Positions 17,824 to 30,372 of a stretch of DNA of 64,000 bases are shown in pieces. The notes under the pieces were generated by a model that was not told the DNA's origin, searched no databases, and saw nothing but the letters and a program-made list of their open reading frames with translations. The stretch is from NCBI GenBank assembly GCA_024401925.1, contig JAKSKD010000009.1:1-64000 (forward strand), read 5' to 3'. Positions within the stretch are counted from its first letter, which is position 1; every line of letters begins with the position of its first letter. Origin of the DNA: Bacteroidales bacterium. GTDB lineage: Bacteria > Bacteroidota > Bacteroidia > Bacteroidales > UBA932. Position numbers and translations under genes: made by a program.

Positions 17824-19860
17824 CTAGATATCTGTTCTTACGACATTCTGGATGCCATTGATTGCACGCAGATTCTTAATCAGCTCGGAAAGTACGGTCT
17901 TGTCATGAACGAAAATCTCAATATAGCCTTCAACAATGCCCTCATCTGCACCCAGATAAATCTTTCGCATATTCACGCCGATGACGAGCGAAATGAGTTT
18001 CGAAATCTCGTTCAGAAGACCGACTCTGTCTATTCCCCTGAGGGAAATCCTGACGGGAAATGCCGTATCTTCCGTGATTCCTTCCCATTCAGGAACTACC
18101 ATAACCTTGTCACCAAGTTTAGAAGCAAGGCTTTCAGCTATTTCACAAGACTTCTTGTGAATGGTGATTGATCCGTCATCATTCTTGAATCCTATGACAG
18201 GATCTCCGGGAATAGGATGGCAGCAAGGAGCAATGATGTATTTCCGGTCCGGAGCTTCATAACTCGTAAGGGGTTCCTTGCTCACGTTTCTTGTTGCGAA
18301 CTCAGGAATAGGTTTCTTTACATCATCACCTTTGCTTCTGCAATAGTCGACGACAAGGTTGATTGCATGTCTGGTCCGGAGGAACTGGAGCCATTCTTTC
18401 TTCGGTTCGCTGTTCCCGGCAGTGATTATCTCCACCTGATCTCCAGTCCTGAGTATGTAGGAAAGAGGAACAAGTTTCATATTCACCTTTGCGGCAATGG
18501 CCCTGTTGCCTATTTCCGAATGTATCATATAGGCGAAATCCAGGGCTGTAGCACCCTTGAGAATTGTCTTCTGTTCACCTTTCGGAGTGAATACGACTAT
18601 GTCCTGGCTGGTAAGATCGCTGTGGATGATATCAAGAAGCTCAAGAGCATTGAAATCCTTCTGTATGAGGATATCCTTCACTTTGGCAAGCCATTTGTCC
18701 ATTTCGTTGTCGCTCTCATCGATGTAGCCTTCCTTCTTGTAGGCCCAGTGGGCTGCAATACCTTTTTCTGCAACATCGTCCATCCTTTTCGAACGGATCT
18801 GGACCTCTATCCAGGCTCCGAAATTACTCATCAGGGTACAGTGCAGCGCCTCATATCCATTGGATTTCGGATGCTTTACCCAGTCCCTGACGCGGCTTGG
18901 CTTGTATCTGTAGATCCCGGTTATGATAGAGAATATATGATAGCACTGGTCACGTTCGGACTCTTTGGAATCAGATGCGGGGGTGAATATGATGCGAACG
19001 GCATATAGGTCGTACACCTGCTCGAAAGTAACATTTTTCTCCTGCATCTTGCGCCATACGGAATATGGCGTCTTAAGTCGTTTCAGAATGGTAAAATTGA
19101 ATCCGGACTCAATTAATGAGGATTCGATAGGCTCGATGAACTCACTGATCTCCCTATGCTTGTCAGCCATTATATCCTTTATCTTCCCACTGATGTCTGC
19201 ATATGCCTCCGGCTCCTTGTACCTCAGCCAGATGTTCTCCATTTCGGACTTGACCTCATAAAGACCAAGCCTGTGGGCGAGGGGAATGAAGATGAACATC
19301 GTTTCGGAGAGAATCTTGTCCCTCTTGTGCTCCGGCATAAACTCGATGGTCCTGCAGTTGTGAAGCCTGTCGGAAAGTTTTATGAGTACGACACGCACAT
19401 CATCGTTGAGTGTGAGGAGAATACGCTTGAAGTTTTCAGCCTGGAGGCTCTCGGTGTAGAATGTATTATCTTTGTTCTTATCCTCATTGTCGAGAACGGT
19501 CTTGATCTTGGTAAGTCCGTCCACCAGAGAAGCAATCTTGTCTCCGAAAAGGTTTCTGATATCTTCGGTTGTATAATCCGTATCTTCAACAACATCATGG
19601 AGGAGTGCAGCGGCAATGGACTTGTATCCGAGGCCTATTTCATCCACGACTATTCTTGCGACAGCTATTGGATGTATGATATACGGTTCACCGGAACGTC
19701 TCCTGACATTCTTATGTGCTTCATTCGCGAAATCGAAAGCTTTCTGGACTACTGCAAGTTCCTGTTCGTTAGCGCAGCGTTTGGCGGCAACTTTCTTGAG
19801 ACCGGCATAATCCTCAGCGATTCTGTCAAAATCCTGTTTTGTAAACTTAGAAAAACTCAT
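17824..19860 (-). CDS. rsh: Bifunctional (p)ppGpp synthetase/hydrolase, Rel/SpoT family
   Basis: It makes and degrades the stringent-response alarmone. The 678-residue protein has an intact hydrolase HD domain (HPIAVARIVVDEIG, ALLHDVVEDTDYT), a synthetase domain (YDLYAVRIIF, RVRDWVKHPKSNGYEALH), a TGS domain (VFTPKGEQKTILKGATALDF) and a C-terminal ACT domain (RISLRGIDRVGLLNEISKL). The basic RVRD motif fits bifunctional enzymes rather than the acidic RelA type. Both active sites appear complete. It is closely packed between yihY (2-bp gap) and the Ig-like lipoprotein gene. Confidence 0.95.
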   Translation of the reverse strand: MSFSKFTKQDFDRIAEDYAGLKKVAAKRCANEQELAVVQKAFDFANEAHKNVRRRSGEPYIIHPIAVARIVVDEIGLGYKSIAAALLHDVVEDTDYTTEDIRNLFGDKIASLVDGLTKIKTVLDNEDKNKDNTFYTESLQAENFKRILLTLNDDVRVVLIKLSDRLHNCRTIEFMPEHKRDKILSETMFIFIPLAHRLGLYEVKSEMENIWLRYKEPEAYADISGKIKDIMADKHREISEFIEPIESSLIESGFNFTILKRLKTPYSVWRKMQEKNVTFEQVYDLYAVRIIFTPASDSKESERDQCYHIFSIITGIYRYKPSRVRDWVKHPKSNGYEALHCTLMSNFGAWIEVQIRSKRMDDVAEKGIAAHWAYKKEGYIDESDNEMDKWLAKVKDILIQKDFNALELLDIIHSDLTSQDIVVFTPKGEQKTILKGATALDFAYMIHSEIGNRAIAAKVNMKLVPLSYILRTGDQVEIITAGNSEPKKEWLQFLRTRHAINLVVDYCRSKGDDVKKPIPEFATRNVSKEPLTSYEAPDRKYIIAPCCHPIPGDPVIGFKNDDGSITIHKKSCEIAESLASKLGDKVMVVPEWEGITEDTAFPVRISLRGIDRVGLLNEISKLISLVIGVNMRKIYLGADEGIVEGYIEIFVHDKTVLSELIKNLRAINGIQNVVRTDI

Positions 19861-19861
19861 C

Positions 19862-20872
19862 TCAATCTTCTGTTTCTTCTTCGTCCTTCAGTTCTTCTTT
19901 TATCCTGTCCTTGTACGGTGTGAAATCCTTCAAAGCACCGTCCGGAATATGATATTTATCAATATTCTGGAGCCCATAACTGAACTGGGCCCCATAAATG
20001 ACTATCTGCCAACTGAAATTCATCCAGATAAGATACAGCGGAATGGCTGCAATCACTCCGTATACCGAGTTCAGTCGGGATACGAAAATCTGTGTCTGGA
20101 GATAAAGGTACTGGAACCCGGTAAACAATGCGGCGAAGAGCAGCGCTGCATAAAAGGCATTGGAATATTTCACCTTTGCAGCAGGAATCCATTTGTACAT
20201 CGCGGAAAGAGTAAAAACCGTAAGCACGTAGATTATCACCCATCCGAGCAATTTATGGAATGCATTGAAGTCATCGAAGTCAAGTCCGATTACATCCGTC
20301 ATATTCGAATAGAAGGCAATGCCCATACCGAAAATTATGACAACGAACGGGAGCAAAAGCAGCATCATAAGGTAGAAAGAGAAGCGCTTATATATCTTGC
20401 GCGGCACTTTTCTTATGCCCCATACATTGTTGAAGACCCTCTCCACCTGGAACATAAGCCAGATTATGGTCCACAGGAAGAAAAAGGCGGAAACAAGACC
20501 GACACCGCCGCCCTGGGCAATATGAAGTATATTGGTGGCTTTCTCCATCAGGGAATTGAATACTTCCGGATCGGTAGGGAGGAGGTTGGTGAACAGCTCA
20601 TTTATCCTGTCAGCAACGCCAAGGCCGCCGGTAACCACATATATCAAGGCAACGAGCGGGACAGTGGCCAACGCTCCAAAATAGCTCAATGCGACACACT
20701 GGAAGCCCATTCTATTCTCTGCAAATTCATTGAAAGTGATTCGGATCAGCTTGATAGTCTTGACCAGACGCTTCTTGGCCCGGGACAGATTGTCCAGGTT
20801 CATCTCCCAAAGTTGGTTACTGAAAACCTTCTTTGTGCCTTCCATCAAATTGTCTACGTCAATCTTTCCCAT
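19862..20872 (-). CDS. YihY/BrkB-family inner-membrane protein
   Basis: A 336-residue protein with about six hydrophobic segments beginning near residue 60 (CVALSYFGALATVPLVALIYVV). It shows the family features: the long loop before WLMFQVERVFNNVWGIRKVPRKIYKRF and the end LIWMNFSWQIVIYGAQFSYG. The N-terminal 55 residues are basic and cytoplasmic, and the tail is very acidic (KEELKDEEETED). The function of this family is not settled; it was once misnamed RNase BN. The gap to ligA is 3 bp. Confidence 0.88.
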   Translation of the reverse strand: MGKIDVDNLMEGTKKVFSNQLWEMNLDNLSRAKKRLVKTIKLIRITFNEFAENRMGFQCVALSYFGALATVPLVALIYVVTGGLGVADRINELFTNLLPTDPEVFNSLMEKATNILHIAQGGGVGLVSAFFFLWTIIWLMFQVERVFNNVWGIRKVPRKIYKRFSFYLMMLLLLPFVVIIFGMGIAFYSNMTDVIGLDFDDFNAFHKLLGWVIIYVLTVFTLSAMYKWIPAAKVKYSNAFYAALLFAALFTGFQYLYLQTQIFVSRLNSVYGVIAAIPLYLIWMNFSWQIVIYGAQFSYGLQNIDKYHIPDGALKDFTPYKDRIKEELKDEEETED

Positions 20873-20875
20873 AAA

Positions 20876-24588
<3,713 letters not shown>

Positions 24589-24634
24589 AGATTTGTATGT
24601 TTTATGTGTATTTCCGATTATGTATTAAAACTTA

Positions 24635-24665
24635 CAAATCTAATCAAAAATCCCGATTATTTCAA
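24635..24665 (-). promoter_or_regulatory. Promoter of pfp
   Basis: Minus strand TTG (24663-24665), 20 nt, TAGATTTG (24635-24642). The leader to the ATG at 24588 is about 43 nt. The -33 element overlaps the last codons of the amylase gene. Confidence 0.65.
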
Positions 24666-25924
24666 GAGACTTTGACTATTACTGCTTCACCGGAAGCGGC
24701 ATCTATCCGCGTCGGCGGGCAGCGGAAACCAAGGTCCGGGATATTTAGTTCGAGGCTGGCAGGGGAGGAGTCAAAATTGCAGAAAACTATTACTGTTGAC
24801 TCCCCATAATGCCTCAGGAAGGCAAAATGCCTGTCCGGGTTGAAACCGGGTGTGGATTCATTGCAGTAGCACAGGTCGTGGATCAGACCTTTTGTGACCA
24901 CCGGCTCAGCCGCCAATGACGTAACGAATCTGAATCCGTCCAGGTACTCCTTTTCAGCGGGAGTGAGTTTACTCCCGTTTTCCGCATATGAATACAACCT
25001 CTGGAGGCCGTCTATCTTTGCAAAATTGAATATGGTCGTCCGCTTGTTGTCGCTTTCGGAAGCATCAACGCCTATCTCTTCTCCGAAATAAATCATAAAA
25101 GGAGCAGTATTCAGCAGGGCTGATGCGGCAAGAGCCGCGGAGCATCCCGATGCAAAAGGGAAGCGTTCTTCATCGTGGTTTTCAAGAAAATTCAGCATAT
25201 GCGGCTGCATGTCGCCGAGAAACTGCCAGTTCCAGGTAATTCCCCTCGCTGTTCCTCCGCTGAGGACAATTCCGCGCAAGGTGTCATAAAGTCCGGATTT
25301 GTCATAGAGAAAATCGAACCCGGCTTCCTCGATATAGCGGCGGTAATTACATTTTTCATATACTTCCGCGATAAATATGAGGTCCGGATAATCCTGCTTC
25401 AATGTCCTGATGGCCCAGGAAAAGAAATCCACAGGAACAAGTTCCACCATATCGCACCTGAACCCGTCCACGCCATATTCCGCCCAGAAACGCAGAATAT
25501 CAAGCATTTTCTCATACGCTCCGTCCGCAGAATAATTGATCTTCCTCGTATCAGTCCAGTCATAATCGCACCAATCGAAAAGCGGCAACTTTGAAGAGTC
25601 ATAATTCTTTGCGACGTGGTTTGGGACAAAATCCATTATCAGTTTGAGGCCCGCATCGTGTACACGGGAAACGAATTCTCTGAATTCCGCCAGTCTGTAT
25701 TCAGGACTGTCCGCAAGATAAGGATTCACATCATAGTAGTCCGAAATGGCATATGGAGAGCCGGCATCCCCTTTGACGAAATCTTCGCCGGTGGCGTGTC
25801 TTATTATGCCCGTACACCATAGATGGGATACTCCAAGCGACTTAAGATGATTGAATGTACCATCCTTAATATCAGATAATTTGCCTTTACCCCATAATCT
25901 TGGGAGAAGTTGGTAGATCGTCAT
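24662..25924 (-). CDS. GH13 alpha-amylase family protein, cytoplasmic
   Basis: A 420-residue TIM-barrel glycoside hydrolase without signal peptide, probably acting on internal alpha-glucans or imported maltodextrins. GH13 regions are visible: MDFVPNH (region I), VDGFRCDMVELV with the nucleophile Asp (region II), FIAEVYE with the acid/base Glu (region III), and NFLENHDEERF with the third Asp (region IV). It begins directly at the barrel (MTIYQLLPRLW), with no N-terminal accessory domain. It follows the methyltransferase gene by 2 bp. Confidence 0.9.
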   Translation of the reverse strand: MTIYQLLPRLWGKGKLSDIKDGTFNHLKSLGVSHLWCTGIIRHATGEDFVKGDAGSPYAISDYYDVNPYLADSPEYRLAEFREFVSRVHDAGLKLIMDFVPNHVAKNYDSSKLPLFDWCDYDWTDTRKINYSADGAYEKMLDILRFWAEYGVDGFRCDMVELVPVDFFSWAIRTLKQDYPDLIFIAEVYEKCNYRRYIEEAGFDFLYDKSGLYDTLRGIVLSGGTARGITWNWQFLGDMQPHMLNFLENHDEERFPFASGCSAALAASALLNTAPFMIYFGEEIGVDASESDNKRTTIFNFAKIDGLQRLYSYAENGSKLTPAEKEYLDGFRFVTSLAAEPVVTKGLIHDLCYCNESTPGFNPDRHFAFLRHYGESTVIVFCNFDSSPASLELNIPDLGFRCPPTRIDAASGEAVIVKVS

Positions 25925-25926
25925 AG

Positions 25927-26655
25927 TTATTCTAAATGAAGACGACGTCTGAACTCTGCCACCGTGATGGCTGTGGCAACAGCTGCATTAAGCGACTCGG
26001 AACTTCGGACACCATCCGGGTATGGAGGTATGAAAAGAGAGTCTGTGACAAGGTCGGCAACTTCTTCGGAAATTCCATTGGACTCGTTGCCGATCACTAT
26101 TACGGCAGGGGAGTCTTCGCCTGTGGAAATCCGTGACCCGTATATATTCTCTCCGTCAAGGAAAGTACCATAGACATCTCCGTCACAGGCAAGTACCTCC
26201 GGAAGGAACTCAGTAAGATCACGATATTGGAATTTCACCCTGAATACGGCCCCCATCGTAGCCTGAACGACCTTTGGGTTATATAGTTCCACGGTATCAG
26301 GAGAGGCTATGACGCCGTCAATCCCGAACCAGTCGGCGATACGGATAATCGTGCCGAGATTTCCCGGGTCTCTGATGGCATCAAGAGCCAGATAAAGTCC
26401 CGGAGCCATTTTTCCGGACGGCTCTGAAAAGCGTTGGCGAAGCACGGCAAGTACAGGGGATGGAGAGGACAGTTGCGTAATACGCGACATAGCCTCACGA
26501 CCGATTTCTTCAATTCGGTATATTTTCTCCACCACAAAACCGGATTCCAATGCTTCTGCCACCATTTTTTCCCCTTCCACGACGAACAGACCGCTTTCAT
26601 CGCGGTATTTCTTCTGAGCAAGAGCCTTTATCTGTTTGATTTCTGATGCTGTCAT
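25927..26655 (-). CDS. SpoU/TrmH-family RNA 2'-O-methyltransferase
   Basis: A 242-residue protein with an N-terminal substrate-binding part (LFVVEGEKMVAEAL, the SpoU_sub_bind type) and a trefoil-knot SPOUT domain. The knot motifs are DAIRDPGNLGTIIRIADWFG, VIVIGNESNGIS and IPPYPDGVRSSESLNAAVATAI. It probably methylates a ribose in rRNA or tRNA; the exact site cannot be read from sequence. It is divergent from tamL with only 42 bp between the ATGs. A -7 box ends 4 nt before this start, so the mRNA may be leaderless. Confidence 0.9.
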   Translation of the reverse strand: MTASEIKQIKALAQKKYRDESGLFVVEGEKMVAEALESGFVVEKIYRIEEIGREAMSRITQLSSPSPVLAVLRQRFSEPSGKMAPGLYLALDAIRDPGNLGTIIRIADWFGIDGVIASPDTVELYNPKVVQATMGAVFRVKFQYRDLTEFLPEVLACDGDVYGTFLDGENIYGSRISTGEDSPAVIVIGNESNGISEEVADLVTDSLFIPPYPDGVRSSESLNAAVATAITVAEFRRRLHLE

Positions 26656-26659
26656 TCGA

Positions 26660-26667
26660 CAAAGATA
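26660..26667 (-). promoter_or_regulatory. -7 box 4 nt before the methyltransferase start
   Basis: TATCTTTG on the minus strand, a full TAnnTTTG match, ends 4 nt before the ATG at 26655. Transcription would begin at or next to the start codon. No strong -33 element is seen. Confidence 0.4.
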
Positions 26668-26680
26668 TGCAAAAAATGAT

Positions 26681-26688
26681 TATTTTTG
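26681..26688 (+). promoter_or_regulatory. -7 box 9 nt before tamL
   Basis: TATTTTTG matches TAnnTTTG and ends 9 nt before the ATG at 26698, predicting a leader of about 5 nt. The -33 region is weak (TTCG). Confidence 0.35.
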
Positions 26689-26697
26689 GAAGATATT

Positions 26698-28782
26698 ATG
26701 CGAAACAGTATTCATTCATATATCTGTCTATCTTTGGCGGGCATAACGGCGACCGGGCTCATCCTGGCTTCCTGTTCCGGCACAAGGCATATCCCTGAAG
26801 GGAAGCATAAATTAGTCAAGAATATTGTTAAGATAGAAGGGGAGAACGACCTTGAAATCAACGATATATCTGCATATATCAAGCAACAGCCGGCCACCTT
26901 CTCCCTGACGAAGAGCGACTCGACCCTCTTCAATCCGGAACTTGTAGTCAAATCAGTTGAAAGTATCCGCAACCACCTCAAATACCTCGGGTACTATGAT
27001 TCGGAAGTCACTTCGGAAATTTCTTACAAGAAGCAGAAGGCCAGGGTTCAGTATAATCTTACACCCGGGAAACAATACATTATCGATTCCATAACTTTCG
27101 ACCTGCCGTCCAACGGAAAAGAGTTCGAACGTGACTTCTATGCCAGCGCCTTGGATATGACGATACGTGAAGGAAGTGTACTTTCCGAATCTTCTCTGAC
27201 GGATGCAAGCAATAGGTTAGCATCATCGATGAGAAATCTGGGATACTATGGTTTCGACAAAAATAGCCTGACATATGAAGCGGACACCCTTGAGGGTGAC
27301 GGGACCTCATCACTCATCGTAAAGCTTGCCCCAACAGCCCCTTTCAAGAAGTCATATATTGCAAGTATACAGGTAAATAAGTCAGACGACCTGAAGTTCC
27401 GCGACAAGATTCTCAACGGGCTGAACCTTATCCATACCGGAGACTTATACAACGAAACTCTGGTCAACGACACCTACACTCGACTGGCGTCGATGAAAGC
27501 CTTCAACAATGTAGGGATTGAAGTCACACAGACTGCTGACACACTCGTCGATTGCACCATCAATCTGTCACAATCCAAAATCCACGGATTCAAAGTCAGC
27601 CTTGAGGCATCCACCAACTCGTCATATCTGTTCGGCATCTCTCCTCAGCTGACCTACACGAACAAGAACCTGTTTCATGGAGGGGAGTGGCTCAATTTGA
27701 ATTTCCACGGTAACTTCCAGTTTAAAGTGGCTGACGACATCAGAGCCAATGAGTATGGTATTTCCGGGCTCATCAGCTTTCCGAGGTTCCTTGGCATACC
27801 TCTTTCCCGTCATAAAGGCACAAATATCTCAAGGACTGAGGTAAATGCCTCATTCAACCATCAGAGCCGTCCTGAATATACCAGGAGTGTAATTGCTTCG
27901 TCATACGGCTACACGGGCAAAGTTGGCAGAAAAATGTCATACCAAGCCTACCCGATCAAACTGAACTACGTCAATCTCCTTGCTATGAGCGACGAATTTC
28001 AGAAGACGCTTGAAAGGAATCCGTTCATGAGGGATGCCTACAGGACACATCTGGATGCCGGCGTTTCAGGTATGCTTTACTATTCGACAAGCCCCGAATT
28101 GAATCCCAAGACCACATACAGCTATGCCCGTATTTCCACTGACATTTCCGGCAACATATTGAGCCTGTTAGGAGCGGAAAAGGTGTTCGGGGTGCCTGTA
28201 TCACAATATATTAGGGGAGAGTTGAGCCTCGGGCACAATTACCGTTTCGGCTACAAAAACAACCAGGTGCTTGCATTCAGGGTGCTTGCCGGTGCCGGCT
28301 ACGCATATGGTACATCAAACGTTCTCCCGTTCGACAAGCAGTTCTATGTGGGTGGAGCCAACAGCTTGAGAGGCTGGCCGGCAAGGTCGGTCGGACCGGG
28401 TAACGCCCCTATGGACAAGACATTCTATCTCCCGAGCCAGGCTGGAGACCTCAAACTCGAAATGAATGCTGAATACCGTTTCGGGCTGTTCTGGAAGCTG
28501 AATGGTGCAGTGTTTATTGATGCAGGAAACGTATGGGCACTGAATTCAAGGGATGACAGCACAATGCCTGGTATGCCTAATACCAGATTCAGTTTCGACA
28601 GCATCGCTGCCAACTGGGGATTAGGTCTGAGATGTGACCTCGACTTCATCGTCATCAGGCTCGATCACGGACTGAGGTTATATGATCCGTCTCTTGGTCC
28701 CGGCAGCAGATGGATAAGCCCCGCACAGTGGTATTCTGAGGGGGCCTTCGCATTGCATTTCGGAATCGGATATCCGTTCTAG
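26698..28782 (+). CDS. tamL: TamL, TamA/BamA-like outer-membrane lipoprotein
   Basis: A 694-residue outer-membrane protein of the Omp85 superfamily with a lipoprotein signal (LILASC, Cys near residue 26). The ATG at 26698 gives this signal directly; an in-frame TTG at 26686 adds four residues and is less likely. POTRA-like repeats cover roughly residues 40-280 (IRNHLKYLGYYDSEVTSEI, RLASSMRNLGYYGFDKNSL). The C-terminal half is a barrel with the lid/turn motif FYVGGANSLRGWPARSVGPG and an aromatic end. In this phylum TamL takes the place of TamA, working with TamB in outer-membrane homeostasis. No tamB is adjacent here. Confidence 0.88.
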   Translation: MRNSIHSYICLSLAGITATGLILASCSGTRHIPEGKHKLVKNIVKIEGENDLEINDISAYIKQQPATFSLTKSDSTLFNPELVVKSVESIRNHLKYLGYYDSEVTSEISYKKQKARVQYNLTPGKQYIIDSITFDLPSNGKEFERDFYASALDMTIREGSVLSESSLTDASNRLASSMRNLGYYGFDKNSLTYEADTLEGDGTSSLIVKLAPTAPFKKSYIASIQVNKSDDLKFRDKILNGLNLIHTGDLYNETLVNDTYTRLASMKAFNNVGIEVTQTADTLVDCTINLSQSKIHGFKVSLEASTNSSYLFGISPQLTYTNKNLFHGGEWLNLNFHGNFQFKVADDIRANEYGISGLISFPRFLGIPLSRHKGTNISRTEVNASFNHQSRPEYTRSVIASSYGYTGKVGRKMSYQAYPIKLNYVNLLAMSDEFQKTLERNPFMRDAYRTHLDAGVSGMLYYSTSPELNPKTTYSYARISTDISGNILSLLGAEKVFGVPVSQYIRGELSLGHNYRFGYKNNQVLAFRVLAGAGYAYGTSNVLPFDKQFYVGGANSLRGWPARSVGPGNAPMDKTFYLPSQAGDLKLEMNAEYRFGLFWKLNGAVFIDAGNVWALNSRDDSTMPGMPNTRFSFDSIAANWGLGLRCDLDFIVIRLDHGLRLYDPSLGPGSRWISPAQWYSEGAFALHFGIGYPF

Positions 28783-28783
28783 T

Positions 28784-30355
28784 CTATTCAGCGCTCAAAT
28801 AGAATTTTTCAAGCGTTCTGTAGGCATTCTCCGTAGCGGCTGATGCCTTTTCTTCTGTAACTACATCAATCTGCATCACAGGGGCTTCATCCAGCCTTCC
28901 GTTGATAGGGGACCACTCAGGGAGACCTTCTCCGTTAGGATTACCAGTCTTGCAGAAATTGGCATAGTATGAAAGGAATACCCTGGATATCTCGAAATCT
29001 TCGGGCTGCCAGTCATAGACCTCATTCGTCTTGAGATTTCCCATAGCATATTCTATATCTGCCGAATGTACGGCGCCTGCAGCAAGGGGAGCCTCAGGCT
29101 CTGCAAAGGTATGAGGACGCGGATGGTTGAATTTGTAGCGATACACAGGCTGGCTTGTTGTAGATGCCTGATAATCACATACTTTCCAGGTAGGGAAGCC
29201 TGTGAACAGATCTGAGGCCAGATTATTTCCGCACTGACCGCATACTTCCTCGTCAGAGACAATTCCATATGCTGTGAGGATTTCATCCGTCATTGCGCCG
29301 AAACGCCCGCTGAGAGCAATTTTCAGCTGGTCAAGGGTGATTGACTGGCCATAAGAAGCGAAGGTGCCTTCCTGGGAATTCCATCCGGCAAGGACCGGAA
29401 CATCTGCCTGTCTGCCTGCAGCAAAGACAGCATCAGGCTCTTCTTCCATAAAATACCCGTCGATTATGACATTGGCCATCCCTGACGGAGGGAAAATAGC
29501 TTGTAGCTCTTCAGCGGAAAGTGCACGTGCATCTGCAACGCTTTGGACGCCTTTGGCTGCAAACAATGCAACGCCGGCAGCATCAGCTTTATCTTGCGTC
29601 ACTGCCCCATATGGAAGCACCTCGGCACCCGAAGACAACATAGCACCGGCGATTTTCCCCTTGGAAAGAGGGGAGACCATATGCAATGATACAGAGAAAG
29701 ACCCGGCGGATTCACCTACAATTGTGATCTTTTCAGGATCGCCTCCAAATGCGGAAATATTGGCTTTTACCCAGTCAATTGCAGCGACCTGATCCAGGAA
29801 TCCATAGTTGCCGCTGCCTTTGTATGAGGTTTCGGCAGTTAGTTCCGGATGTGAGAAGAAACCGAAAATGCCCTCACGGTAGTTTGCAGTGACGCCTATG
29901 ACACCTTCTGCGGCGATTGCGGCACCGTCATAACGAGGCTCGCTGCCGCTTCCGGCCATAAGCCCGCCACCATTGAAATATATCAATACCGGAAGCTTGT
30001 CATCAACAGTCCTGGCATTTGTCCATACATTCAGATAAAGGCAATCTTCGCTGCGTTCTGGGCCACGGAAAATCATATCGGAATAAATGATAGGTTGCAT
30101 AGGATCGTTCCCGAAAGATTTTGTCTCAAGAACACCTTCCCAATCAGATTTCGGTTGGGGAGCGGCCCATCTCAAATCGCCCACAGGGGCTTCTGCAAAT
30201 GGAATTCCAAGAAAAGCCTTGACACCATTTTCCAGCTCGGTACCTTCGACGGTTCCGTTTACAGTACGGACTTGAATCCCGACTGTTGCCGACTTTGAAC
30301 ATGCGCCCAATACGATTGCGGCACAAGTCAAAACAGATAATGAAATCCTTCTCAT
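28784..30355 (-). CDS. Type-B carboxylesterase family lipoprotein
   Basis: A 523-residue alpha/beta hydrolase of the COesterase family. I start it at 30355 (MRRISLSVLTCAAIVLGAC), which yields a lipoprotein signal and avoids overlapping the upstream gene; the longer frame to 30409 has no such signal. Family marks: GIPFAEAPVGDLRW, SEDCLYLNVW, the oxyanion-hole NGGG, the nucleophile elbow VGESAGSFS, Glu near WNSQEGTF, and His in GAVHSADIEY. The substrate is unknown; it lies next to an acetyl-xylan-esterase-type gene, so a plant-glycan ester is plausible. It is convergent with tamL, 2 bp apart. Confidence 0.88.
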   Translation of the reverse strand: MRRISLSVLTCAAIVLGACSKSATVGIQVRTVNGTVEGTELENGVKAFLGIPFAEAPVGDLRWAAPQPKSDWEGVLETKSFGNDPMQPIIYSDMIFRGPERSEDCLYLNVWTNARTVDDKLPVLIYFNGGGLMAGSGSEPRYDGAAIAAEGVIGVTANYREGIFGFFSHPELTAETSYKGSGNYGFLDQVAAIDWVKANISAFGGDPEKITIVGESAGSFSVSLHMVSPLSKGKIAGAMLSSGAEVLPYGAVTQDKADAAGVALFAAKGVQSVADARALSAEELQAIFPPSGMANVIIDGYFMEEEPDAVFAAGRQADVPVLAGWNSQEGTFASYGQSITLDQLKIALSGRFGAMTDEILTAYGIVSDEEVCGQCGNNLASDLFTGFPTWKVCDYQASTTSQPVYRYKFNHPRPHTFAEPEAPLAAGAVHSADIEYAMGNLKTNEVYDWQPEDFEISRVFLSYYANFCKTGNPNGEGLPEWSPINGRLDEAPVMQIDVVTEEKASAATENAYRTLEKFYLSAE

Positions 30356-30372
30356 AACAATTTGATTATTTC

